Assembly (NCBI RefSeq): GCF_028453695.1
Contig: NC_135779.1
Location: forward strand, 2,232,001 to 2,296,000
DNA length: 64,000 bases
Reading direction: 5' to 3'
Source: Augochlora pura
Lineage: Eukaryota > Arthropoda > Insecta > Hymenoptera > Halictidae
Part shown: positions 13,748 through 25,399 of the stretch, one piece after another
How positions within the stretch are numbered: position 1 is the stretch's first letter
Layout: every line of letters begins with the position of its first letter
Notes under the pieces: generated by a model
Seen by the model: the letters and a program-made list of their open reading frames with translations, nothing else
The model's database searches: none
What the model was told of the DNA's origin: nothing
Translations under genes and position numbers: made by a program

Positions 13748-14035
13748 GTATAGTAATGAGCTCTACTCCTGCACACCTCCAGGTCGTAGCTAAAGCAAGG
13801 GTTAACATAGAAATTTTCTTTGCTCTGATTGGTTGGCAATTTACTAATGAAACACTTATTGCCCTCACAGTAAAGAAAAAGAGGAAAACTTATCTCATTC
13901 TACCGTGCTTGCGGTCTTACTCTGTTCGCGCATCCTTTCTATTTATTATTTAAAAAATCCATTTCTATGTGATTCCTTGCTAATGGGTTGAGTTGCGACC
14001 TGGAGGTGTGCAGGAGTTGGATCCATTACTCTACT
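13748..14035. mobile_element. putative MITE with terminal inverted repeats
   Basis: A 22-base perfect inverted repeat (13765-13786 against 13996-14017; core CCTGCACACCTCCAGGTCG) lies inside about 45 bases of weaker inverted similarity, including AGTAATG on each outer side. The 210-base interior has no recognisable protein. Size and structure fit a non-autonomous DNA element; no clear target-site duplication was found. Confidence 0.5.
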
Positions 14036-14330
14036 TAAAAAGTGCATTGAAGCTACATCTAGTGGTCAACTTCCTAACTATGTACGTATAAGCATTGTTG
14101 TGGTTTTCACTTTGAAATTCGATAAAAATAAATGCTATACTGTTTTAGTTTCAAATAAATGTTTGATTAAAAATCAATTAGTTCTTTTGCATAAATTATA
14201 TCTTAGAAATTATATTTATTTTTTTGTTCTTAAGAGGTTATAGCAAATATAATTTATACCAAAGTGTATAAATCTCATTGCACAGAAATATAAATATAAA
14301 ATTTGAACTGTTCGATACCCGATTTTTAAA

Positions 14331-15235
14331 ATGACACAGTCTCAACAAATGATAGAAGAATTGTACGACTGTTATACACAAACAGCTGCTAATATAATAT
14401 CTTATTTTGGTAAATATTTTGAAGGTTAAATTAACTGCTATTTCAATCGTATAATTTATGTTTGTTATTTCAGGATGGAATGAGGCAAAAGAAAAACTAA
14501 AAGAGATGAGGGATATTGTGGAGACCCACTGTGTCGTGGATAAAAAGATACGGACAGTGGAAGATACTAAAAATCGTTTACTCAGTTCATATGATTGTGA
14601 AGATGTGCAATGTGATTTTGAAACCATTATACAGGTAAATATATCACTACTGCATTCATCTGAAGATTTTTACAAAAATGTTATACATTTTCATTTTCAA
14701 TGTTATAGGAATATAAGGATACTGTATCTGCCATTGATACCGATATATCTGACAATCCCAAACTGATAGATTATGATAAGCATGTAGTAGACCTGTTAGG
14801 TAAATTAAAATTTATACTAAAATATATAGTATATAAAATATATATAGTTACTGAAGATATATGCAATTTCAGACAAAATAGGAGATAAAAAGGATGAAGA
14901 GGTTAATGATGATGAGGATGCAGACATGATGTTAAGAGGAGGCTCCATAAATGTGATCGATCCAATATCTAAAAAGAGAATTGTAGATCCTGTAAAAAAC
15001 ACTGTATGTGGGCACACCTATGACAGAGAAACAATCACAGAATTGTTGAAAATTAATAAAAAGACCAGGTGAGTATCCTTTCAGAAAATTTGAATTGTTT
15101 AATCTACGAGGTTACTAAGAGTTTTATGTTTACAGATGCCCTGTCATAGGTTGTAAAAGTACAGACTTTGTGAAACTTACAGATCTTCGTTCAGATATTG
15201 TAACTAAAACCTATCTTAACAAAAATCCTGCTTAA
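14331..15235 (+). CDS. NSMCE2: E3 SUMO-protein ligase NSE2 (MMS21), SMC5/6 complex subunit
   Basis: Five exons, 14331-14409, 14474-14634, 14709-14799, 14873-15068 and 15136-15235, give 208 residues, close to the family's usual length. The N-terminal half (residues 1-110) is helical and charged (GWNEAKEKLKEMRDIVETH), as expected for the part that docks on the SMC5 arm. The C-terminal half is an SP-RING: IVDPVKNTVCGHTYDRETI then RCPVIGC, with zinc ligands C156, H158, C177 and C182. An acidic linker (KKDEEVNDDEDAD) precedes it. By family knowledge it attaches SUMO to SMC5/6 and repair substrates during homologous recombination. The ATG is the first in a frame that runs straight into a phase-1 donor. 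All four introns are under 80 bases and have canonical ends. Confidence 0.95.
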
Positions 15236-15319
15236 TATTTAAATAGACTGTCAAACAGTATAGCTTGTAAAATATATTGCAGATATCTGTTTATAGTTTT
15301 TATACTTATTAAATACAAA

Positions 15320-15325
15320 AATAAA
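15320..15325 (+). promoter_or_regulatory. poly(A) signal AATAAA of the NSE2 gene
   Basis: First canonical hexamer after the NSE2 stop, 85 bases downstream. Confidence 0.6.
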
Positions 15326-15872
15326 ATTATATATACATGCATACACGATTATATGTATACATATATGACCAAATTGTTCATAGTCACAACGTGTCTTATT
15401 GTTATATGTAGACATGTTTTCCGTTACTAGAATATTTTTCAAGTTACAAATACGTGCATTATTTTGGTTCTGCTTCGAATAGATGTTCTCAGGACTATTT
15501 TAAGCACGAAAACAAAATTTATAATTGTACCACTTTAGTTAATTTTATTTAAATGACACAAATAGATCTTGACATACGACAACGTCTAAAATTATATCTG
15601 CTATTTACATAGAAACGAGTTCTATACTTCTCTCATCTGTCTTTTTATCAGGTTCGCGGAAGGGTTTAGCATTTATTTAAACATATCTAATGCTTTATCA
15701 TTTAGAAAACACAATTTATTTTAAGAGATGCGTATTAGAGAAGTAATGAAGACAATAAATGGATTAAATTTGAACGGATGAAAAAGCACTGAAGTTGGAG
15801 CAACTTCAAGTTACTACAGTTTCGATTATCTCCACAATTTGTACCGTTATCAATCGATGATGTCAACAGGCT
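15326..15872. other. intergenic DNA upstream of the thrombospondin-repeat gene
   Basis: AT-rich, no exon recognised. It should contain the promoter and 5' UTR of the next gene, but no specific element is clear. Confidence 0.5.
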
Positions 15873-18800
15873 ATGTTTATATCCACGTTTATATCAATAG
15901 TATTAATTTTCTCTTGCGGAAAGGCACGTCGCATTATTGATGGATTCTGTGCGGACAGCAACAATTGGGAACCATTTCTCTATGTGTCCAAAGACTTGGA
16001 CGGCTCACCAAATTATGACATAACGCATTGGGTGCGCCAGTTGCATCTGCAACAATGTGCTTTCGTAGAAATCGGTGAAAGATTTTGTGCTGTAAGCAAA
16101 AGTTTTGCAAAACATCTTCTAATTGACAAATCTATTGCGTATAAATTAACAAATCCGCAACCGGTGGCAATATGTTATTTGTTAATTTATGACTGGTTAC
16201 GATATTCTTCCTTCATGTTTATAGTTGTTCGTGGAATTGCGTAGTATACCCTCTGAATCCGAAGTCCTTGATAATTCCGGCGTGGGCGAATTTTTTCTCG
16301 GGATCTGTCCTTGCCTGACGCTTCACTCCTGGGATTTGTGCTCGTCTGAGCTGTCAAGACGAAGGAAGGTTGATTGCACTTTCGCCGAGGCTACACCACA
16401 TTCGAACACTAGTGCAAGGGTGCATAGGCGATTATGCGATATAACGTTGCTCGGCGAAAATGCTTCCGTTTGCAATTGCTCTATTTCACTAGCTGGCCAC
16501 CGATTGCATAAGACAACAGGTAGCAAAATGCTCAATCCTCGTACACCTTTTGCCTGATTTAGAAGTAAACCTTTGCTTTTGATTACGTTTATTTGCTAAC
16601 ACTTTATCTACCGGCTATTTATACAACAAATTATTTACATATAAAAACTTTTACCTTCTTAAAGATGCTATAACATATGGAGTGAAAACAACACTAAAGA
16701 ATACTAAAAAATCGTTTTATATGCAAATAATATCATTAACTTTTTTCGTCTCGTTTGATTAGTTTTCTGTCTTAATAATTCTACCGTCTGCGACTTTTAT
16801 GCATTACAACTGATCTCTTTACAGCAGTAATTACTTTCCAGTTGAGGTTTGGAAAGTAATTCCATGTTCTCCTTTTTAGGATTCCCTACGTGCTTTTTAA
16901 ATCCTTTGCCCGAGTCCTTGTGCTCGCCACGCGGTGTTTGCGGCGTCGCGCAATGTGCCGCAACGACCATAAAGGGAATACACACGCCACAATGTGCTTC
17001 AAATTGTCATCAGAGACAGCCAGTAATGTTATCATGTTACAAAGTGTGCACGGGTCTCGACATTTTAATCGACGCTTACGCTAACGTGCCTGTAATGTAC
17101 TTTAAATTTTAAGATTGTTAACCACGATATGAATGGTACATTTAATAATACGACTTAAAGTTTCTCTAAATAGTTTGGTAATCAGTGAATCATTTTTCCG
17201 CACGGTTGTCCGTAATTAAAAAGCGAACTCGATTTTATTTCTATAAACTATAACTTTTAGTTCTGCGAAGACATTGGTCCGTGGTCTTCAAACCCAGCAA
17301 AAATTAGTTCTTTATGGTCGCAATGGTCATCCCCGAAGTGCAACAATACTTGTGGCAGAGGACACATGGTTGCCACCGCTTCGTGCCAAGACCAAGTAAC
17401 GTAAATAAAATTTTCGACTCGTTGCAAGATAATCTTGTCAACTAAACTTAAGTGTTCAAATTGATCGATTTTAAGATTATTAATAAACATGAAATAATAT
17501 TTGAAATTGTTTGCTGAACAAAGAAAATACACATTTCTTTTTAATTCAACAATTTCCTTTTAAAATGTTGTTGCGTTTACCTTAACAACTGTAATAGAAT
17601 TTCAGGTCGAGTTCTGCTCGCAAAAAGTATTTAACTTTACGAAATAAAAATGCTTCTATAATTACATTCGCAGCTTCCTTCGCATACGAAATGTAAATTC
17701 GTGCTTTCCTTTGCAGAATTCAAATTAACATTATTACAGCGCCGCCATACGTCGGGCATTTATGCAAATTCGTACTTCACATGCGAAGTTGCTAACATGG
17801 ACATCAAAGATAAACTTTGTTTCTTTATTAAGAATACCGGCGAAGTCAATTCGGTCAACGTACATCGTGAAATTTTATTACACGTTTAATTCCGTTATCA
17901 CGAGGCCAATCGTACGCTGTAGTAACAAGCCACGTCGCAAAATTCGCGATCTAATTATCAATTAACGTTGTACGTCGCAGGGGCAAGCCTGCCATAGACT
18001 GCGTCGGGCCGGGATCATTTTGGTGAGCCAGAACATCTCCGAAGAAGTTACCTTGAATTCCTTGTCCATGACGAAAGGTGTGAACTTTTCCAGCTGCCCG
18101 GATAGCTTCGGTAAATGTTACTGCGAGGTAAACATGGTCGACGGAATTATGAGAGCGGCCAGGTTCACAGAACCTTGCATTTCTACCGAAGGGTGTACTC
18201 ACAGCGACGTTGGAACATTCACTTTCGAAGGAGAGTACGATCCGAGTGGTAGTGCCGACTACAACCAAGTTTACGAGGACGATGATCGCGGGAGGTTCGA
18301 AGGTGCTTATCCATTAATTTTCAGCTGCTCGAACTGGTCCGGAAATGTTTCATTTCGAAACATTTTCGACACGTTACGTCCGATAATTTCGCTACTTACG
18401 ACCGGATAACTTGCACAGTTTCTACTTATTTCAGTTCTCATCGAACTAAGCAAGAAAATGGGAACTCGTATTATGATTCTAGAAAATTGTTGCAATAAAC
18501 GGTGAATAAAGGGTGAAATAAAGGGTGAAAATTATAAATATCCCAAAGGAATATCGATACCATTAAACGGTTAATAACGATAGTCGCGATACACCCGATA
18601 GTTCTGTTCGGTGCTGTACATTCTCGTCCACGATCTTTCCCAATTCGAAATAACATAGTTCGCGTGCCATTCGATTCGCAGACACGCTTTTCAACGCGGA
18701 GTCGGTCAGACCATCGCAGCGACGCCTCCTGCGAGTTTACCGTTCGAACGTGGAGTACGGGTTACGCGAAAATAGATCGCCTAACAAGAAGCCGAAGAAG

Positions 18801-21800
18801 GCCAGGGGACATCGTCGAACCGAAGATGATTTCGACTACGGCGAGGACGAGGAGGAGGAGGAGGAGGAGGAGGGGGACGACAGGACCAGCGACGACACCA
18901 ACGTCGGCGACGAAGAAGACGACGACGTCGACGACGACGACGAAGAGGAGGTGAAGACGGAGCCACCGCGTTATTACGATTACGGTTAGTACAGTGAACG
19001 GTTTTCCTGGCTTTTTTAGATCGGCCCCGGAGGCCCTCCGAAGGGTCGTCGCGGACCCAGAAAACGCTCTCGGAAGCCGAGATCCGATTACGAAGCATTT
19101 GTTCTCGAGGGTAAACGAGAGGTCGATGAACCAAACCGGGAAGGGACAGTGCAGGTCTCACCCGCCGAGGACGACTGCGACGACGATACCACGGAACCGC
19201 TGCAATATTACGATTATGGTGAGGAAACGTCGACGGCTGCCGAGTTGCGTCTGAATCGTCCCAGCCAGCTAGATGCAACTTGTCTTGAGAAATACAGTCT
19301 GCAGGAAAATTTAGTCGACGCTTTTCAAATGGTATTACTTTCTTAAAATTGGTCTGAACGACTTGAATTTTTCTGTGAAATGTTAGAGGGATTAGTACGC
19401 TTTACGATGATTGAGATACATTTTTTTAAATTTTACTATACATAAACAAGATGTAAAAAATTTTGTCCACTCTTTTATCTAAACCTATAACGAAAATTTA
19501 AAAAATTAATTGATACTTCTTTGTAATTTATATGTTTGCTGAATATTTTATCGAAATCGGTTAACTTTGAGAATATATATTGATAACATAAGCCCAGATA
19601 AAAAAGTGAAAAAAATGGTAGTTTTTTTATGTTTATTTTTACTCCAAGTAATAGTAAAATTTAAAGAAAAAAAAAAACTGTATTTCAGTCATTGTACAGC
19701 AAACTACTTCTAACATTTGTCAAAAAATTTAAGTCATGTAGATCAGTTTTAAAAAAATTTTATCATTTCGAAAGTGTTGACACAATTTTGTTCTTCACCG
19801 TATGCAAAAGTATCCCTACCAGATCTTCTTGGGATTTGTTTCAGCCTTCCTTCGTGATAGATTATGTCAACGTTGTCGTTTTAACATTCGTCCGCTGGAC
19901 CTTTTTACCGGAAATATAACTGACTATACTTAGCGTCTATTACGTTACTACGGCATGAAAGAATTTTACAATGTGATGCGTTTTTGATCCAAGCGGAGTA
20001 GTTCACGAGACTCTTTATAAATATATTCTGCGAGTTCTATAATTATGGAAATAGGAAGACAGTAATAGCAATGGTAAAAAACTTGTTAGGTTAGGGAATC
20101 TGATGATGTCAGGGAAAATGATGCACATAGTATGTAGGGTCCAACTCCAGTGGTGACGATGCGGTAAAGGCAGAGGTCGGGCATGAAACAGAATTTGTGG
20201 ATGAGTCAAGATTGAAATCATGGGTTTATAGAAGATTTCGGGATGTTTGAGAAGATAATGGAATGACGTTGGTATACAATATCACGTCAACAGCACTGAA
20301 TAACAACCATAACACAGTAATAGTAATAATAATAATTTTCTGACCGTGCCAGAAGACTTTTTATTCCACGAAGTAAAAATCAGCGTTTTAAAAATTAATA
20401 ATTCCATATAAAATAATTTAAACTACGATGAATCGCCTATGACAGTGATTCGTGATTTGTAATATTGTTTGATGTAGAAATTGACACATGTTATCTCGTT
20501 CTTTCTCTAACGAAGTTCTTGTTCTGTAATTTTAGATTCCGGTGGAAATAGGTCCTACGACGTTCACGCTAAATTCGCGATGCAGCTGATAACACTCAAC
20601 ATTTTACTCCAGTTCATCTGGTTTTAACAAAAAAAACATTGAAGATATTCCGAAGAGAATATGTCAATTTTTGACGAAGTTTCTTCGCTACAATAAATTC
20701 AAAATTCGCTCATTAATCGTCTGTCACTGACTATAATTTAACGAAGTCTACGAACGTGCTACTTTAAGATGTAATTATCATTGTACTATTTTGATTAATA
20801 AATGTACCGTCCTTTTTTTAATACGCGTACATTATTAATATTTTACTCAAGGTACACGAGTTGTCTCGTTATAAGAGTAGTTAATTTTGCTAATTTTAGA
20901 AGCTTTTTTTCTAAAACATACATCATCGCAACTATTACGTCTCTAATAACAATAACGAAGATGGTTACGCCTGTCATAATCACTATTTGGTCCATTATCG
21001 AACCTTAAGTCACGCAAGATCGTTCCTACTCATTCTTGGTCATGCACAAAAAGGCGTTTCAATTTTACAATTCAATGATTTAGATTTCTCCATGATATGC
21101 CAACTGGATTTACACAATTTACAGCTCCACGCTCTCGATGGCAATGCTTTCACCGGAGACATAGTTTATCTGAGAAATCACGTTCCCTACGGTTTTACAA
21201 TGGGCTTTGTTCGAATTTTTGTACACCCTGTAAATAGCATAATTACCATTTATAGAGGGAGTAAGAAACACTATGAAACGAGCCAACTCACTTTTTACGG
21301 AAAAATTTCTATAATATCGTAGAATCCAACAAAGTTATTTGTTATGAAATTGTATTTTGCGACTCGCACAGCAATTACGCTGTTAACAGTTTTCTAAAGA
21401 TAAACGAATGTGATAATGTAAAAATTACTTTGGAACGTGATACAATTTTTAATGGAACCCCAGAGTTGCCACTTGAATGCAAATGATTAATATACATACA
21501 ATTACACTGCGGATCCAATTCTTGACGTATAAATTTTTAGGAAATGTTTTGCATTAAAGTAACACGCTTAAACAGATGAATTAAAATTAACAATGACAAT
21601 TTTTTAGCGGATTCGACTCGCACACTTTCTAAGAGTATCCACCGTGGAAAATTACAATGGGTGAAATCTGGATCGATCCGTAAAACTGAAATTCGATTTC
21701 AAGAAGAGATAAACAGTCGGATATTCTTGTCATCGATTGAAATACAATGGGAAGCGTTAACACCTAACGTCGCGCCAATACGAGCCTGCGTACGTGTGCG

Positions 21801-21846
21801 TGTAGTAAAAGAGCTCTCGATTCACGCTAAATTTTCTACGGCATAA
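15873..21846 (+). CDS. secreted cysteine-rich protein with one thrombospondin type 1 repeat and acidic tail (3' end uncertain)
   Basis: Exons that agree in phase: 15873-16091, 16225-16519, 16880-17022, 17261-17395, 17740-17859, 17981-18302, 18682-18984, 19033-19218 and 21608-21846. If the last is terminal the protein has about 653 residues. It begins with a signal peptide (MFISTFISIVLIFSCGKA). Residues 74-219 are Cys-rich. Residues 220-264 form a TSP1 repeat with WSQWSSPKC followed by CNNTCGRGH. After 17981 come more Cys pairs (SCPDSFGKCYCE), then basic and acidic low-complexity sequence (KKPKKARGHRR, then long Glu/Asp runs), and two exons that both end in a YYDYG sequence. It is probably extracellular. 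I do not recognise the family, and the mix does not match CILP, ADAMTS or properdin layouts I know. Exons 1-7 are better supported than 8-9. Exon 8 could instead start at 19020, joined from a donor at 18951. Confidence 0.6.
18838..18950 (+). repeat. Glu/Asp-coding low-complexity tract
   Basis: GAG/GAC repeats inside exon 7 of the thrombospondin-repeat gene. They encode a near-continuous acidic run interrupted by GDDRTSDDTNVGD. Confidence 0.85.
21340..21485. mobile_element. fragment of the TTTAACCCTTTG repeat family
   Basis: Contains blocks such as TGCGACTCGCACAGCA and AGATAAACGAATGT that recur with small changes at about 62,998-63,062. It lies in the intron before the last proposed exon of the thrombospondin-repeat gene. 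Confidence 0.5.
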
Positions 21847-22668
21847 TGTATCCCTGTCGTGCATTATCTGCGATTGATAATCCAATGAAAAATTCGATAA
21901 CGCAATGTCAAAGGGAGAGCAATCGGCAACGACGCATCCGCCAGTGTCGCAATACTGTTATCAACAGACCATTCACAACAGAGAAGGATATCTAGCATAT
22001 TATGAAATGAACATCTGCCATTTAGGATCACTGATACTAGCAGGTACATTATGAAACAGCATTACGTATTCCCGCTGTTCGGCATAGCAGCAGACCGTCC
22101 GAAACATAGCGATACTAAACATTTTTCGGCGAATTTTAATCAGCGAAATTCCCATAGACGATTCTTTCTGTTTCTCTAATAATCGAGGAAACTTGTCGAA
22201 AGCGATAAAACTCGGGCGGAAAAGAAACGCAAAATACACGTAATTGAACTTAATTGACTTACTTAAGATAATTCCTGCGGTCGCGGACACGTTCCCGCGA
22301 AATATACTATTACGATGGTTTGAGAGACGTTGCGTTACTTTGTAACGTATCGTGGCGGAAAGACTTTGGAGAAAGCATAAATGATTGCTCGGTTGAATGT
22401 CTCTTTTTTTTTCGAAAATAGCGAACAGGAGAATGTCCATTGAATCGTTGTCCGACGACTTTACAAGGCTGCGATAATTATTATCCTTTATCTATTATCC
22501 TTTATGCAACAAAGTGTCGACTACGAGCAGTATTACGTAGCAATTTCACACAAGCGTCAATTACACAGTCATAAAAAAATGGCTAACAGTATTGTGGGCA
22601 GAGTGGTATGCGTCATTGCGTTACTTTCAACACAGACGACCGTTGCCGTGAATAATGATTAGGCGTGA

Positions 22669-22830
22669 CTCGTTCTGTTGCGAGACAGACTCGTTGAACA
22701 TCGAATTAGGTGTACGTGATCTGAAATGCGGATTCGATTTACCGGGAGACACTGGAAAAATTCGATTCGTTTTCATCTGTAGCCTCATCGATCCTCCTAG
22801 ACATCAGCAAATTAACATTGGGGTGGGGTG
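22669..22830 (+). other. possible orphan exon
   Basis: An open stretch encodes GVRDLKCGFDLPGDTGKIRF and continues to IDPPRHQQIN. It looks more protein-like than its surroundings, but I could not fix its splice sites or join it in phase to the upstream gene. It may be a further 3' exon of the thrombospondin-repeat gene, or chance. Confidence 0.2.
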
Positions 22831-23220
22831 GAGTGGGGATGTTATTTGATACTTCAACTTCGTGACGTATTGGATAAAACCATATCGATTTAGATTTCTT
22901 CAGTAAGAAGGATGAAAAATTAATGATAGGATAGTATTTTGTGCACTTTATGTGGTTCGAAAAAATTAATTTTATGAACATGGTATTTTCAACTTATTTA
23001 AATTATAGAAAAGTTTATCTGCCTCCACGGTCGATTGTGTGCAATTGTAATCAACTAACAATTTTTATCTAATGTATCTGAATATAATTTTGTTATCCTC
23101 GTGCATCATTTAATATATTTAATATAAAAATTGAATGAATAATTCGTTCGTTGTCTACCATTGTCTGGTATCCACTCGGATGGTCCCGATTCTACTGCAT
23201 TCGTTTTAATCATGTTGCAG

Positions 23221-23329
23221 AGTACCGAAGCGAAGGAGGAGGCTCGCCCCGATGCCCCTTCCATTTCTCAAGATGCAGAATCATCTGCCACGGATATCGC
23301 AGGTATCGCGGTAACATTGCGAAAAAAAG
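23221..23329 (+). other. possible orphan exon
   Basis: After GTTGCAG, a GC-richer stretch is open in phase 0 (STEAKEEARPDAPSISQDAE) up to a donor GTAAAT after AAAAAAAG at 23329. The local rise in GC and the acceptor suggest an exon, perhaps of the gene upstream or an alternative exon of the large gene downstream. Assignment is open. Confidence 0.25.
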
Positions 23330-25399
23330 GTAAATGGGCGTTCTTCAAGGTGTTTCGATAAATAATTGCAAAGCTGCATCTTGATAACGAGCACCGTTAC
23401 TGCCACTAACGCGTTAGCGATTCATTTATACATTTTCCGCTCTGACTCGAAAAGAAGTAGTAAGAAACAGTTACATACATATAATTTTACATTCGTCGGT
23501 AATTATTGGTATACATATGTAGATTGACTTTTCCAAGTAACGCATTAATTGTATGAAACGGTTTGTGTTGAGGCCTGCCTTCTTAATAAATAGCAGCATT
23601 GTTCTGGTAATATTACTGTTCTCATATTAAATATGGAATTTATTATATAACGTATCTAAATTACTAATATCGCGTCATCTTCAAATCCGCGTGGCTTTTA
23701 ATGAAACGGTAACAATGTAAATCTGTTATTACCCGTGCACGCAACCAGAGGTTAGTGCCTCGTGTCAACAAATTTCTTTCGGCATTAACTTCAAAGAGAA
23801 ATACTCATAAATACCGTGAGAATTGCGATGCGATTATATAAGTAGTATTTTGTAAAACTAGGTCAATTAGTGTTACGCGTACAAGAAGGCTGGTTATATT
23901 TGGTTTCAATACCGCCAACGGTTAGTTTTAACGATCTAAGACTGACCAACAAACGAGCATGATACAACATGATAGTAATTTAATGACCGAGAGTGTCTCA
24001 GAGATTTGTAACATAATCCTGTTGCTCGTAAATCGGAAAATTATAGTCGACCAGATATACTAGTCTTGGTTAAGTGAAAAGCGAAAGAATGGAAGCATAA
24101 AAAATGTATAGATGAAAATATTTCTAAATTTACAATTGAGATATATTTAACAAAATTTGAAATACTAATCGAGACAAGAGATTACTTCTAAATTGAAACA
24201 AAATTTGATTTCTTTGTTATCAGATTCTAACGAAATTAAATAGGGGCAAACAGGAAATGAAAATTGTGTTGTATTAAGGAAATAGTATATAACTGTTAAA
24301 GAAATCGTAGTGCAAGGGTTTAGGCTGCTGCATAAATTTTATTTCGACCTATCGACCAAGGAACAGAGCTTGATTATAATTCTTCTAATCTTCCGGCATC
24401 ACATCCGCTCATTTAATTCATCCTCCTATATCGCGTTCCAAAGCGACCCTAAATCCGCCAAATATTAAATCCAGCTGCTAAATCACTGGAATTTATGTAA
24501 CCATTATCCTAACCCAGCATCATAATATTTAGATTCAAGAGAAGAAATAAAAGCTAAGGAGGAAACTCATATCTGTCCATGTCGACGCTTCGGTGCAAAT
24601 GGGATACGCAAGAGGATGGAACATGGAACACTTGTGTCCGTCGTTTTCCCATAATTTCTCGTTTGATCGCCATTCGCGCCATCCGCGGCGATATTTACGA
24701 CTCTCATCGTTCGTTACATACCCAAAGACCGAGTTCGGGCCGATTGATCACGGTGCCGTAAGTAACGCGATATCCCGCAAGGAATGCTCGGCGATACCTT
24801 TAAACGCGGAGCGCTGTCGACAGCGCACGTAGAACTTGACCCCGGCGTCGTCAATCCATCGCCGTTCGGTGTCAGTGACCTGCCTCAAAAAAAGAAACTA
24901 ATTCCACCGGCTAGTGGCCCGTTACACACTGGCCGCGTGTAGAAAGCCGCGGACGGATTCTGCGATTCTGAAACAAGTCGAATCCAGTGCCGTCTGCCGT
25001 TTGTTTTCGGCGGTCGGGGATCGCGGTATCGATCGATCTATCGCTCCCGGGAGAGCGATCGCCCGTTAGAAATTCGTCGGGAACGGTGTCGACGTTCTAA
25101 GTCTTGCGTAAAACATGACCAGAGATCGGCCGAGGGCTTTGCACAGCCGTTCAATCGAAACGTTTATCTTGACGATTGAATTGCGCAACCTAGGCAAGGT
25201 ATATACATGTATGTATATTGCTTTTCATGTTCCGATGCGTGTGCAATACTATTTTATTTAGCTATCGGCAACCCGGTAGAACGATTCAATTACTCGACGG
25301 TATCGTAAATCATCATCAGCACGTGCTTCACAACCGTACAAGATAACTTCGTTTTATTTTCAATCCGTTGATATCGTTAATCCAGAAAATCGAATGAAA

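Larger units (their letters stand above)
12455..14330. other. region between the aminotransferase and NSE2 genes
   Basis: The two genes are divergent. The interval holds the probable 5' intron and start region of the aminotransferase gene, AT-rich DNA, and a putative MITE at 13,748-14,035 about 300 bases upstream of NSE2. No further coding sequence is recognised. Confidence 0.6.

Noticed and set aside
17674..17692. 19-base micro-exon between the TSP1 exon and the next one in the thrombospondin-repeat gene
   Set aside because: Using it with the acceptor at 17716 creates a stop at the junction; the acceptor at 17738-17739 gives a clean phase-0 join without it.
20987..21322. 111-residue frame with a leucine-rich-looking segment (DLHNLQLHALDGNAF)
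   Set aside because: Only one such segment, no further LRR units and no consistent splice phase with neighbours; part of the region is repeat-derived downstream.
22000..22440. 146-residue minus-strand open frame
   Set aside because: No family resemblance, ordinary base composition and no splice or start context; it overlaps the intron or flank of the thrombospondin-repeat gene.
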